Assembly: GCA_028753945.1 (NCBI GenBank)
Contig: JAPNXP010000009.1
Span: 5,580,001 to 5,644,000, forward strand
DNA: 64,000 nucleotides
Direction: 5' to 3'
From: Hexactinellida sp. DTS-2022
Taxonomy: Eukaryota > Porifera > Hexactinellida
Of this stretch, positions 19,050 through 29,300 are shown piece by piece. Below the pieces are notes generated by a model, which worked only from the letters and a program-made list of their open reading frames with translations, was not told the origin of the DNA and searched no databases. Each line of letters begins with the position of its first letter. The first letter of the stretch is position 1. The translations under genes and the position numbers were made by a program.

Positions 19050-19285
19050 TGTGATGACGGGCTGACAGGAGTGCACTAGAGGGATCCTAGTGTAGGTGGG
19101 TTGTGCTTAGTACCTGTGGTAGGACAACGGCATGGCTCACTGGTAACTAGAACTGGAGTAGACCAGTTGTAGTGTGGTCGAGGGTTACCCTCCTGATGAG
19201 TCCTTGTGATAGGACGAAACCACTTCCACCACATGTCGTATCCCGGTGGGTGTGAGATACATTTACGGTGTCTCATGCTCACCAC
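19050..19285 (+). mobile_element. 236-bp hammerhead-ribozyme element with 5-bp target duplication
   Basis: The foldback arm reads ...CATGAAGTGG then, after 236 bp, AGTGGCACAATA; the intact opposite arm reads (in reverse complement) CATGAAGTGGCACAATA without interruption. The inserted unit is therefore bounded exactly by AGTGG duplicated at 19045-19049 and 19286-19290. It contains a hammerhead ribozyme in the middle and ends in a hairpin (GGTGGGTGTGAGATAC / GTGTCTCATGCTCACC). No protein is encoded. A weak pol III A-box-like TGGCTCACTGG (19133) precedes the ribozyme. Size and content suit a retrozyme monomer or a hammerhead-bearing SINE. Confidence 0.88.
19174..19223 (+). ncRNA. Type I hammerhead ribozyme, copy 2
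   Basis: All parts are present: stem III GUGG/CCAC, cleavage triplet GUC ending at 19179, stem I GAGGG-UUA-CCCUC, core CUGAUGA, stem II GUCCU-UGUGAU-AGGAC and core GAAA. The 4-bp stem III is typical of hammerheads from mobile elements, which often act as dimers or in tandem transcripts. All core nucleotides are unchanged, so self-cleavage is plausible. Confidence 0.94.
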
Positions 19286-19529
19286 AGTGGCACAATAGTA
19301 TTTATTAGTTAGGCTTTGTTACCATGTTATTTAGACACATCTTATAAACATTATTTATCAACAATTCTTTAGCAAATCCAGTTGGTATTCATTGGGCAGT
19401 TCAATAGAGATGATTAGTAAGAAACTAATATAGTATCATATTGTGCCACTTCATGCACAACACTAGTTTAATCGTTGCAAATAAATTTACAAGGGCGAAA
19501 ATTAACTTAATATGATACACATGGACCAG

Positions 19530-19705
19530 CAGGGTTATATCAACTCATTTTGAGTTGGCAAAACAACTCATTTTTTGTCTGCCAACTCATGCAAATTTCC
19601 TTCACCAACTCATTCAACTCATTCATTTTGCTGTTACCAACTCATTCAACTCATTCAAGAAAATGAGTTGATTCTGCCAACTCAAAATGAGTTGATACAA
19701 CCCTG
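19530..19705. mobile_element. Short TIR element inside the foldback right arm
   Basis: Ends CAGGGTTATATCAACTCATT (continuing TTGAGTTGGCA) and its near-perfect inverted partner ending CAACCCTG give TIRs of about 31 bp. The middle is made of repeated CAACTCATT units. It splits a foldback arm whose other side is continuous (GATACACACGTAGC). An 8-bp target duplication is not apparent; a CACA repeat at the junctions is possible. Confidence 0.8.
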
Positions 19706-19989
19706 TCACACGTAGCTTATAGCACTACGTAGTGTTTAACAATTCAATCAAAGATTCCACTCGATTCCACTGTTCAGTCGGTTTTTAGAAATCCACTCGA
19801 CTCCACCGTTCAGTCAATTCCACTAATTCCACTAGATTCGACTGGATTCCACTAGATTCCACCATTCAGTCACCCTAGATTCCACTAGACTCCACTAGAT
19901 TCGACTGGATTCCACTAGATTCCACTATTCAGTCAGCCCCTCTAGTTTATAACATAGAAAGAGTAGACGATAATAATAATCTTTGATAA

Positions 19990-20580
19990 TAATATTTAAT
20001 TTAACAATAGGAAACCAAACATTACATACCCTTTGCTATTATTGTTCAGTAAGATATCTCTCTCAGTATTCTATATTATATGCACATTTAACATTTGACA
20101 GACACTAAAGCATTCAATTACACTAATTGAATGCTAGCTGATAATCCATACTGGAACAAGTCCGAACAACCCTATAATTTAATTGGCTAAAGGTTTTGAC
20201 ACCTTTTGTGATGGAAGATATGAATTTTTTTCTTTATTGAACTTGTTTGTACATACAGTCAGGTTCTTTTATTATGAACATTCAAGGGACCAAAAATTGT
20301 GTTCATAATAGAGAGACTTCATAATAAGCGAACTCAACCTAATACAAACCCTATGCAAGTTGTTAAATTGGGACCATAGGGCTTGTTCATAATAAAAAAT
20401 CTTCATATTAAGCAAACGAAATCTTGTTCATAATAAGCAGACCTGACTGTACAGTATTCCCTACCCCCTGCCAAATTTTAAGTCTGTACTTTTACCAGTT
20501 CCTCAATCAATTCTGAACAAACAAATAAACAAACAAACACAATAACATTGTGATTTAATTAATATTAGATAAGACCATAC
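19990..20580. repeat. Dispersed repeat related to 54875-55270
   Basis: TTTGACAGACACTAAAGCATT, CTAATTGAATGCTAGCTGATAATCCATACTGG, ATTGGCTAAAGGTTTTGACACC and CCAGTTCCTCAATCAATTC...GTGATTTAATTAATAT recur in the same order at about 55000-55270. This copy is interrupted by the Tigger-like element 20254-20451. No coding capacity. Confidence 0.7.
20254..20451. mobile_element. Pogo/Tigger-like MITE, copy 1
   Basis: The ends TACAGTCAGGTTC and GACCTGACTGTA are inverted, and start and finish with the TA expected from a Tc1/mariner-type target duplication. The interior has GGGACCATAGGGCTTGTTCA and repeated TTCATAATAAGC. The same family is at 44967-45123 and, truncated, at 33725-33825. Confidence 0.85.
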
Positions 20581-20586
20581 ATAGCC

Positions 20587-20773
20587 TACAGTGGAACCTC
20601 CACAAACGGGGTGCCAGGGACGCAAAGTTAAGCCACCCCGATTCCCCATTTCTGCCGATTCCCCGTTTGTGGAGGTTCATTTATGTGGGACTAGGAATTT
20701 GCTTCATTTTTTTTTACCCAATTTTCAGAGGATCCCCGTTTCCACAGGCCCCGTTTGTGGAGGTTCCACTGTA
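20587..20773. mobile_element. Pogo/Tigger-like MITE, second family
   Basis: TACAGTGGAACCTCCACAAA and TTTGTGGAGGTTCCACTGTA are perfect inverted ends with flanking TA. Repeated CCCCGTTT and CGATTCCCC segments fill the interior. 187 bp, non-coding. Confidence 0.9.
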
Positions 20774-20962
20774 CTCTATATATGGCCTGACAGAAGAAGT
20801 ACCAGGGATGCACAAGAAGATGGCAAATTTTAATTTTTTAATGTTCAGTATATTGAACTACTAAGTTCTTTATACGTCTCTAGGTCGTAAACAATACTCA
20901 GCCCTGCTAGCCCGTAATTAGTATTAGCTGTAATGAGAACGGTGATTGGATTTTCATAATTT
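20774..20962 (-). mobile_element. Fragment of the P-like element right end
   Basis: CTCTATATATGGCCTGACAG then ACCAGGGATGCACAAGAAGATGG ... AACGGTGATTGGATTTTCATAATTTA is the reverse complement of 18206-18393, the right end of the P-like element. It is a truncated copy or MITE derived from that family. Confidence 0.85.
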
Positions 20963-21134
20963 ATAGTAACTAGCGCGCTTCGCTTGTTAGCAGTGTTTGG
21001 GGGGGGGGGGGGCGCTTATATCCCAGGGGGGGCGCTCCTTCCTATCAGTTATCAGTAGAATGTAACATCAAGTTAAAAAAATTTGTCGCCATTTTAACTT
21101 ACCGTCATCTAATATCATTATAGTTCTTTATTGA

Positions 21135-21232
21135 TCTACGAGCCCTTCGGTCTCGGTCGCTTTGCGACAGATCGGTGCTACGCACCTTAAGTTAACGGCC
21201 GCTACGCGGCCTTACTCCTCACTAAACAATTG
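21135..21232. repeat. GC-rich mini-hairpin module, copy B
   Basis: Reads GAGCCCTTCGGTCTC, GTCGCtttGCGAC, GGTGCtacGCACC, GGCCGCtacGCGGCC, in opposite orientation to 412-495, and again adjoins a 142-bp satellite array. The four stem-loops follow each other with spacers of 2-10 bp. Confidence 0.85.
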
Positions 21233-21240
21233 ATTACATA

Positions 21241-21905
21241 TTTTATATAAACAACAACAACAAATATTCATATTATAAATTTATAAATGCGAAATTTGTG
21301 TTCAGCTACTTGCTTACCTATAATACTCGTTGAAAGCAAACTTCTAGGTTAATTTTGAATTTTGAATAATTTGTTTACCTATTTTGTGTAAACAACAACA
21401 ATAAATATTCATATTATAATTTTACAAACGCAAAATTCGTGTTCAGCATACTTGTTTACCTATAATACCCGGTGAAAGCTAACTTCTAGGTTGATTTTAA
21501 ATTTTCATTGAATTGTTTACCTATTTTTGGTAAACAACAACAACAAATATTCATATTATAATTTTATAAATGCGAAATTCGTTTTCAGCATACTTGTTTA
21601 CTTATATTATCCGTTGAGAGCTTACTTCTAGGTTGATTTTGAATTTTCATTAATTTGTTTACATATTTTGTGTAAACAACAACAACAAATATTCATATTA
21701 GAAATTTATAAATGCGAAAATCGGGTTCACCATACTTGTTTACCTATAATACCCGTTGAAAGCTAACTTCCAGGTTGATTTCGAATTTTCATTAATTTGT
21801 TTACCTATTTTGTGTAAACAACAACAAATATTAATATTATAAATTTATAATTGCGAAATTCGTGTTCAGCACACTTGTTTACCTATTATATCATTTGTTT
21901 ACCAA
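21241..21905. repeat. 142-bp satellite array, about 4.6 units, inverted orientation
   Basis: AAACAACAACAACAAATATT recurs at about 21249, 21391, 21531, 21676 and 21818, giving a 140-145 bp period. Units are the reverse complement of the array at 1-377. Array ends run into a TAATGCGGTTTCTATTCC ... ACACAACAATCGAGATTTAA segment (to about 22030) that also follows the single relative at 30000-30345, suggesting a repeat element with the 142-bp units as internal tandem repeats. Confidence 0.9.
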
Positions 21906-22040
21906 TTATAACATTTGACAGTTAGTTTATATCTCATATATTAATGCGGTTTCTATTCCCCCATCACTTTAATACAATCCGGACAAACAAACACACACAA
22001 ACAAACACACAACAATCGAGATTTAATAATATAGATTATA

Positions 22041-23195
22041 ACAGATTTACGATGATTTTTTAAAAATTTCTAAATTTCTAAATTTCTTATCATCCTATAA
22101 AAGTTTATTTGTGAAATTTGAGCAGTGTTGACAGATCATGAACAAAGTTCCTAGATTTTAGCTTTGGCATGAACCTATGGCATGTACATGGCCCCCCACT
22201 TCATTATTGGGGGCCGTTTTCACCTATGTTTTCTAAGAAAATGGTAAATTTTAAAAGGGAGCGCCTCCCCATTTCTTTTTTTGGCAAAACACCACTGCTT
22301 GCTAGGGCAGAACACAACCACACACCAACCGCTTCGCTGTTGGTGTGTGGTTTATACTCTAACATTGATTATAATGCGTAAATAGGCCTAAATAGTAAAA
22401 TTTAACAATGTGAAATTTAGTGATTACGTCATCATCCGATAATGAGTAAGCATATTAACAATCTGGTGTGACCAACGTGTCCGCATCATTAATGTGCATG
22501 TTATAATAATAAAACTCTGTTCTGTGGAGAGTCTGGAGACTGGAGAGGATACGGAAGAATATACCAAGGCAGCAAGATTATAACTGGGCCATTATACTAT
22601 AGTTGGCACAGTAAAAATAGAATCTGTTACTACTGAAATTAGAATTTTTTTAAATTAGCGCTGTTGTATGACAGTTTAACTACCTTGTATTAGTATAACC
22701 ATGGATATTCTAGCCATCACAGTTTAACTACCATGACAATTCTACAACTTCTTTGCATGACTTCCTCAACTTGTAGTTCCTATTGCATGATGACGCATTC
22801 TTTATAATAGTATTCTTTCAAATCAACGCTATACCTCAATACATACTATAAATCGCTGAGAAACAATTTTTGAAAATTGTTTCAAGGGATATCATATATG
22901 CGAGCCCTTCGGTCTCGGTCGCTTTGCGACGGATCGGTGCTACGCACCTCAAGTTAACGACCGCTATGCGGCCTTACCCCTCACCCTTTCTACCATGGCA
23001 TGGAGGATGTTATATACATCCCTTTCTCCTATTTTCATAAAAAACACCATCGGTAGAAACTAGCCAGGTTATTTAATACAAACGCCATGATCGGTGGATA
23101 AGTAAATTCATATATTAGTAATGTATTTTGCTTAATTTTTATATAAAATATTAAAATTATTTTGAACTTCGTTACTATGCTAGGATTAATTACCA
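22041..23195. other. Gene-free stretch before the acyltransferase gene
   Basis: It contains a GAACATGATC/TGAACAAAGTT segment at about 22135-22175 related to the element at 43035-43225, a CACACCAACCGCTTCGC hairpin with GCTGTTGGTGTGTGG at 22320-22350, and the mini-hairpin module at 22895-22982. The 200 bp before the gene are AT-rich; no promoter element can be named. Confidence 0.5.
22895..22982. repeat. GC-rich mini-hairpin module, copy C
   Basis: GAGCCCTTCGGTCTC, GGTCGCTTTGCGAC, GGTGCTACGCACC and ACCGCTATGCGGCC follow each other as in copy B, same orientation, but without adjoining satellite. The last stem has one change (GACCGC against GCGGCC), so it is slightly less stable than in copy B. 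Confidence 0.85.
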
Positions 23196-24710
23196 ATGAA
23201 GCATGCGATTTCCCTTCTCACTGCTATCTGCTACCTCCCTCTCCTGCTTGTTAATATTATCCTGTTACTCAACTACTTCCTATACAAAACGTATATTCAA
23301 CTTTTGCAACTAATATTCGACCTAACATACAACCGGAATGTACCTCTAGGAGAGGAGTACAGGCGAATGAGATTGTTGGCTAATATAATGCACGACGCAT
23401 ATATTTTCTATGTTGGAGACTCGAGCAATTCGCATTTAGTTGGACATGTTGTTTTCAAACTGAAAGGTTGTATGTCTCTACAGGAACTGCAGTCTCTAGT
23501 GCGAGATAGAGTTGTTAATGCTAAAGATAAAACTGGGAAACTGGTATACTGTTCATTTCGACAGGTTGTGAGATATAAATTCTTTTTACCAACTTGGGTA
23601 GAGGCTACTGATTACAATATAAATGATCATGTTGTTGAAATTGAACTAGGAGATTCGGGCAAACCTTCCTTAGAACAATTCATAGCAAGAGAATATACAA
23701 ATGGAATTTCTTTTGACAAACCTTTATGGAAATTATTTCTTATACAAGATCGGAATGAAACGGACTCATTTCACATTTTATTTTCTGGACATCATTGCGG
23801 AGCTGATGGATTCGCTTTCATAAATCTTTGGATTAATTATCTATGTGATACATTAAAGGTGGATTCTGTGTTAATGACTGATCAGAAGAAATTGGCTATT
23901 TCGGGATCTCTTAATACATTCTACCAACAGTTTTTTATCACCATTGCAACGCTTTTCATAAGTCCGGTTTATATGATGGAAGAATGCATACGCACTACTT
24001 GGCCTATTCACAAGTTATTCCTTAACAAGGGAAATGGTAAAAAGTTATCCGCATTTGATACTAGCTTAGACTTTGAGAAAGTTAGGTTTATTAAGAACCA
24101 AACGAGGACTAAAGTAAATGACGTGTTTCTGACTATACTAACCCAAGCATTAGAGAAATACAGTTTGGAAAAAGGTAAGTTTGATCAAACCGATGCATAC
24201 CTTGGGATGGGAATGTTAAAGAATGATTTCGATTCTATTTCAATGAGTAATGATAATCATAAGGGAGTTATTATATTAATTCCGTTAGCTACAAAAGGAT
24301 TTATTCAACAATTGGAAAGAGTTTGTTTTGATATGAATAAACTGAAGAATTCGCTTTACCCATTCTTTTTTGAGAATTGTGTTTTCCAAATGACTGCTCT
24401 ACCATTACCTTTGAAACTTAAGCTTCCTTTGATGAAGATGACTGGGCCAACTGTAGGAAATTTCGCCAATTTGCCAGGGCCAAAGAACCCTCTATTCGTA
24501 GCAGGTCGGGAGATAACGGAGGTCTCCATATTTGTACCTCAATCTGGTGACCAGTCTCTGGGCGTCAGCTTCCTAACGTATGCTGGCATGCTGTCTGTTG
24601 CAGTGCACGTGGATACAGCCAACTTCTCGGACGCTGGAGAGATCAGTGCGGCTATCAAGGAATCTCTTGATGAACTGTATAAGGAGTTAGCGAAATCTAC
24701 TCCGATATGA
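23196..24710 (+). CDS. WSD-family O-acyltransferase (wax ester synthase/DGAT type)
   Basis: 504 codons in one exon, near the usual length of eukaryotic WSD proteins. The N-terminus (residues about 5-45) is strongly hydrophobic, suggesting one membrane anchor in the endoplasmic reticulum. The catalytic HHxxxDG motif is present as HHCGADG near residues 200-206. The C-terminal WS/DGAT domain has FANLPGPKNPLF near residue 425 and a GDQSLGVSFLTYAGMLSVAV block, both usual for the family. It would transfer acyl-CoA to a fatty alcohol or diacylglycerol to make wax ester or triacylglycerol; which acceptor it prefers cannot be told from sequence. A polyadenylation signal follows 43 bp after the stop. 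Confidence 0.93.
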   Translation: MKHAISLLTAICYLPLLLVNIILLLNYFLYKTYIQLLQLIFDLTYNRNVPLGEEYRRMRLLANIMHDAYIFYVGDSSNSHLVGHVVFKLKGCMSLQELQSLVRDRVVNAKDKTGKLVYCSFRQVVRYKFFLPTWVEATDYNINDHVVEIELGDSGKPSLEQFIAREYTNGISFDKPLWKLFLIQDRNETDSFHILFSGHHCGADGFAFINLWINYLCDTLKVDSVLMTDQKKLAISGSLNTFYQQFFITIATLFISPVYMMEECIRTTWPIHKLFLNKGNGKKLSAFDTSLDFEKVRFIKNQTRTKVNDVFLTILTQALEKYSLEKGKFDQTDAYLGMGMLKNDFDSISMSNDNHKGVIILIPLATKGFIQQLERVCFDMNKLKNSLYPFFFENCVFQMTALPLPLKLKLPLMKMTGPTVGNFANLPGPKNPLFVAGREITEVSIFVPQSGDQSLGVSFLTYAGMLSVAVHVDTANFSDAGEISAAIKESLDELYKELAKSTPI

Positions 24711-24752
24711 TATAAGCGTGATTTAGTTTTATTAGTTTTTGCTTTTTACTAA

Positions 24753-24758
24753 AATAAA
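24753..24758 (+). terminator. Polyadenylation signal AATAAA for the acyltransferase gene
   Basis: AATAAA lies 43 bp after the stop codon at 24710, in an AT-rich context. Confidence 0.55.
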
Positions 24759-24941
24759 TACAATATCGGTAGCTGTTATTTATTGACATAATTCCAGTTA
24801 ATGAGTATAAGTTCCACCAGTTTGCACAAACACATAGTACAAACAGAATAATGAAGGAGTGCCCCTTGGTGCACTTGGAAAGATGTACCAGGAGTATGTG
24901 ATAAGATGTACTGATCGCAATACAATTTTGAACTACGTCGA

Positions 24942-25548
24942 CATTGGTTCCCAACCTTTTTTAACTCGTGAACCCCCTGATACCCGAAAATTTGGTGGTG
25001 CACCCCCAGGACATACCTAAGTCTGAAGGATTATATTGACAAGGGCATCGATTATAAAAACAGGATGGGGGGTGAACACCATATAGTCTCATTAGGATGA
25101 AAAGCGTCAGTATATAATAATATCACAAGGTTAATTTAAGTATACATGGATTTATATACGAGCGAGCGCAGCGAGCGAGAAAAATTTGGGGTGAAGAGGA
25201 TTTTCAAATATCATTGAGTATTACTAACAATTTATGACAACAATATTTTGCTGATTTTAGGGAGGATAAAATTATGAGGTGCAGCATTATTGGGGGGGGG
25301 GGGGGGGGGGCGAATGCCCAAAGGTAGGTTGTGTTGAATGGACCAGTACGGACCAAGCCCTCTATTAAAAAGCGTCGGGTAACTTACAGAACACAATAGT
25401 AATAAATCAATATAGTCGAGTAATCAGAATTTAACTTGTAGATTATAACTATATTTAAAAAACTTTATTTTTAAATGCTCAATATTCACTCCACTCCTTG
25501 TCCCGTGCACCCCCAAGGAGTTCATGCACCCCAGGTTGGGAACCACTG
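24942..25548. mobile_element. hAT Charlie-like non-autonomous element with G19 tract
   Basis: Ends CATTGGTTCCCAACCTTTTT and CCAGGTTGGGAACCACTG are inverted repeats with the CAGTGGTTCCCAACC form known for Charlie-type hAT elements. Interior copies of GTGAACCCCC/TGCACCCCC near both ends support it. A target duplication is not evident (TACGTCGA against TAGTAACT). A run of 19 G occupies 25292-25310, and CGAGCGAGCGCAGCGAGCGAG lies at about 25159-25179. Confidence 0.8.
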
Positions 25549-25577
25549 TAGTAACTACAAGATCATAATAGAAAATC

Positions 25578-25674
25578 AAAAATTAGAGCTGTGCTGAAAG
25601 CATTTTCTTTTTGGAGGTTGAATAATTGTGCTCCATAAGAACAAGCTGTCAGCACAGCTGTAATTTTTTATTTT
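25578..25674. mobile_element. Short inverted-repeat element
   Basis: AAAAATTAGAGCTGTGCTGA is matched in reverse complement by TCAGCACAGCTGTAATTTTT. About 97 bp, no coding capacity, no clear target duplication. Confidence 0.6.
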
Positions 25675-25681
25675 TCACTAG

Positions 25682-25932
25682 CAGGATGTAATACAGAGGG
25701 GGGGGGGGCTGGGATCCCCCCCCAACAAATCCCAGGAATTGCTTAACTTTGCCTCATAGTTATTAATAAAGGATAAGTAATTGCTAATATAAACAGGATT
25801 AAAGCATAGAATGATTATGCCAACTAAATACATTAATTTTGGCCTATATGTATATGCTGCTCCTTTATCCAAGGGAACAGTCTGTTTCTAGGAAAGTTTC
25901 CCCCCCAGGAAAAATTTCTGTATCAATCCCTG
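25682..25932. mobile_element. Short TIR element with poly-G/C interior
   Basis: CAGGATGTAATACAGA with a G run is matched by a C run followed, after a spacer, by TCTGTATCAATCCCTG. ACTAG precedes and follows the element directly (25677-25681, 25933-25937). Likely hAT-type, though only 5 bp of duplication can be read. Confidence 0.7.
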
Positions 25933-26302
25933 ACTAGAACCATTTCCAAAGATATCCGAGTTGAGTTTCTGAATCAAACTATAGATTATGACTCAACATT
26001 TTTCTGTACTTGTCGATTGGTCCCGAAACACAGCCAATATTTGGATTTATTGAATTCGCGAAATCTTTTTTGTTGATGTCATCATCACCTCAGTGTTGAG
26101 GCCCATTCTAATTAATAAAAATGGGCCTTAATTTTTGAATATTTTATAACACTACGTATAAATAATCAACAGACCGGTTAGTTTAGAGTTCTTTTATTTT
26201 ATGAGTACTTATATATGTCTATGTTTCGACACAGTTTTTAGCTTTAACAATTAATTAACTCCGTATTAGTTACGTAGTTGCTATCAGCTGTTTGCGTGGT
26301 GT

Positions 26303-29300
26303 ATGGAGCAGACAGACAAGCCTACTGCTAGCCAGACAGACCCTGTCGTCGGGTCTCCTAGTACGCCGGAGGGCTTCGTGGAGGGAACGGGAATATCTGT
26401 TTCTGAGGTGAGGGTGGGGTACCCTCTGGAGGCCGCTTCGTTCGATGGGAAGTGGTACTACGGTAGGATTGTGTATGTGGACACGAGCGACGACACATTC
26501 CTGGTCCACTTCGACGGCTGGAACACCCGGTTTGACGAGTGGTACAAGTCCTTGAGCAGAAAGGTGCGCCCCCTCCCGCCCGACACGGATCTGAGCAGAA
26601 AGAAGGTGTCCGTCTACAGACCAGGCGACAACGCGCTCGCCAAGTGGATAGACGACAAGTACTACATGTGCCACGTGGTGCGACCCAGGCCCGCGGACAA
26701 GTACGAAGTCAGGTTCGAAGACGGGGTGCTGCACACCGTGGATGTGAGCAAGCTGAAGATCGCAGACAAGATAGACGAGCTCACGGAGTCTGTCAGGCTC
26801 CTCAAGCAGCAGGAGACCGTCGAGCGTGCGAAAAGCCGCGAGCTCCGCTTACAGAGGCGGTCCATGCTCCAGAGCGAGAGTCCCTCTCTCCCGCGTCTCG
26901 TGGGGCCCTCCAGTCTCAACAGAATGGTGTCGGACCTGCTGGGTCTGGAGGAGGGGCTCCGTCTCTGCGTGAGTCTCCCTCTCGCGGAGGTGTTTCTGGA
27001 CTGCGGCCAGGCGGACGAGCTGCACCCGTCGCTCTCCCGACTCTCTGGGAAGACGCTCTCAGTCAGGTCCTTCGCCCGCGTGCTGGGACTCGACCCGGCC
27101 GAGCCGGACAGTGACGTCATTTCCACAGCTCCCTCTTCCCCGTCCTCCCAACACATCGGGACAGATGGAATGCTGCCAGAACCCATCCAACTAGAACCAG
27201 ACTCTCCCCTCGTGCCCGCTGCCCCTCTATCAGAGACCGCAGACGCGCTGTCTCTGACTCCGCTGCAGCTCCTCCCCCTCACGCAGTCCTCTCCGCCCAT
27301 GCTCTCATCCTACGCGCCCCCTGTCCCCTACACGGAGACGGTAGTCACAGCTGACGGACGGGTCCTCACCCTCACGCCCTCCTACCAGCCCCCGCCCCCC
27401 GCCCCGCCCCCTGACGTCACTCCGCAGCCCCTCTACTACCAGCTGGTGCCTATCCAGCTCAACCCACCTGGCAACGCCTCCAGCGCAATAGGAATGCCCG
27501 CAGTGGACCAGTCCTACCTCACAGTACAGCAGTCCTACTCCTACCCCTACCAGACTCAGTTCGCGCCTATGGTGCAGCAGTACCCACCGAGCGTGGTCCC
27601 CCACTCCCTGTCCCTCCCCTCTCTCCCCGCCGCCTACCCACCCATGCTCACCATGGATATTCACACCCAGGAGCCCGCTGCTCCCAGTGCCTACTTGGAC
27701 CCAGCGGCTCAGCTCCCGCCGCTCCCTCAGCTCTACGAGACCGCCGACACAGCCCTGCCTCCCCTGACAGACAGGGAGCAGCCCTGTGACGTCATTTCGG
27801 ACTCCGAGAGCGACAAGGCTCTGTTTATCGACGTGCAGTCAGCTGATCAGCAGAAGGGCCCCGGCGAGGAGGAGACCGAGAACCGGGAGCTGCGCAAGCT
27901 GCGTCTCCCCGACCACAACAGGAAGGTGGCCCCGCGCGAGCTGGTCACCAGTCAGCTGACCGAGCAGTTCCTCTGCGAGAGGCCCGGCTGCGCCAAGGTC
28001 TTCCACCGGAGGGAGAGCTTGAAGAAGCACTTGCGCGTGTTCCATGGCACTTCTACCCTTCACAAGAAAGCTAAACCAGCTGACAAGAGACCTTCCTTAA
28101 CCGATCCATTGAGTCCTAGCCCGCCTCGCCAGTTCCCCACCAGCAGCGAGCACTCAGTCACGCACACAGAGCTGCTCTTCCAGAGCCCGCTCTCCTCGCA
28201 CCGCTCCAAGCGGAAGTCTTCCCAGCCGAGGAAGTCCTCCTTCCCCACGCCTGACATCCCGACAGTCACGATTCTGATCCCCTCCGAGCCCCCGGAGGAG
28301 TCCCCTGTCCCCCCCACGCCCCCCGAGCCGCCGCAGGCTACAAACAGGTCGCCGCCTCCCATCAGCCCAGCGCCAGCCAGACAGTCCAAGCGGATCAGCA
28401 TTAAGAAGAACTGGGACTTCGATTACAAGACCCCAGACAGGAAGAAGGAGAAGCTAGACAAACACGAGACTTCTAGGCTGCCCAAGAAGGACAATAGATC
28501 TAGGCCTGTCTACCAACAACAAGAGCCAAAGGAGAGTCCTACTCCCAAGCCGAATCCCCCCACACAGCCAACAGAGATCTCAGATGTAGGCGTGGCTGAG
28601 GGAGCGGAAGCAGCTCCCGGAGAAGAGCCGCCTAAGGAGAGAGAGGAAGAGCCGCGTCCCTCCCACTCAGACGCTGTGTGCAATGAGGCTGATGAGCAGA
28701 GTGACGTCATAGAGGAGATGCAGACTGACGTCATGCTAGACTCGCCTATTAACGTGATCGACTTGATGGAGACCCCGGCCGCTCCCATTCCCGCTGCAGC
28801 CGAGGGAGACAACGCGTCAGAGCAGCCGTACGAAGACCGGTACGAGACTACGGACAGCGAGATAGACGATGACCTGTCTCTCGAGGCCTCGGTGGCCTCT
28901 GTCAATCCGCAGGAGCTGATTCGGTGCGTCTGCGGACAGGAGAAGGACGAGGGGGTGATGGTGCAGTGCGAGCAGTGCATGACGTGGCAACACACCTCCT
29001 GCATGGGGCTGAGCGACAAGGATCTCCCGGACCAGCACATCTGCTCCGAGTGCTCCGACCCGCCCGCCAGCATCAAGCGGGAGCAGTACAAGCACGCCAA
29101 TCCATGGTACCGGTCTGGCAAGCTGGCGTACCCCACGGACACCGAGCTAGTGGAGACAGGAGCCCGGCTCAGCGAGCTCAAGAATCAGCTGGCGGCTCTG
29201 GAAGGCATGCTGCCCGCGGTTAGTCTCAAAATAGAGATTGCAAAGAACGGAAACCACCCATACCTTAACGAGTACAAGACCTCCCACTGTCGCATGCTGT

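Larger units (their letters stand above)
18709..19940. mobile_element. Foldback (MULE-like) element with 9-bp target duplication
   Basis: Long terminal inverted repeats start GGGGCTGACTGAATAGTGGA on the left and end with its reverse complement on the right. An exact 9-bp direct repeat TCTAGTTTA flanks the element at 18700-18708 and 19941-19949. The outer arms are tandem 10-bp units (GGAATCTAGT). The inner arms include TGTTTAACACTACGTA, ACGTGTGTATCATATTACGT and GAACTAGTGTTGTGCATGAA, all matched on the other side. No transposase is encoded. The left inner arm is interrupted by a hammerhead element (19050-19285) and the right by another short element (19530-19705). A 9-bp duplication with long repeat-rich arms fits Mutator-like or foldback elements. 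Confidence 0.9.

Noticed and set aside
19133-19143. A-box-like TGGCTCACTGG suggesting a tRNA-type pol III promoter in the hammerhead element
   Set aside because: No convincing B box at the right distance (GGTCGAGGGTT in the ribozyme is a weak match) and it is not conserved in copy 1.
24942-25548. 8-bp target duplication for the Charlie-like element
   Set aside because: The flanks TACGTCGA and TAGTAACT match at only about half the positions.
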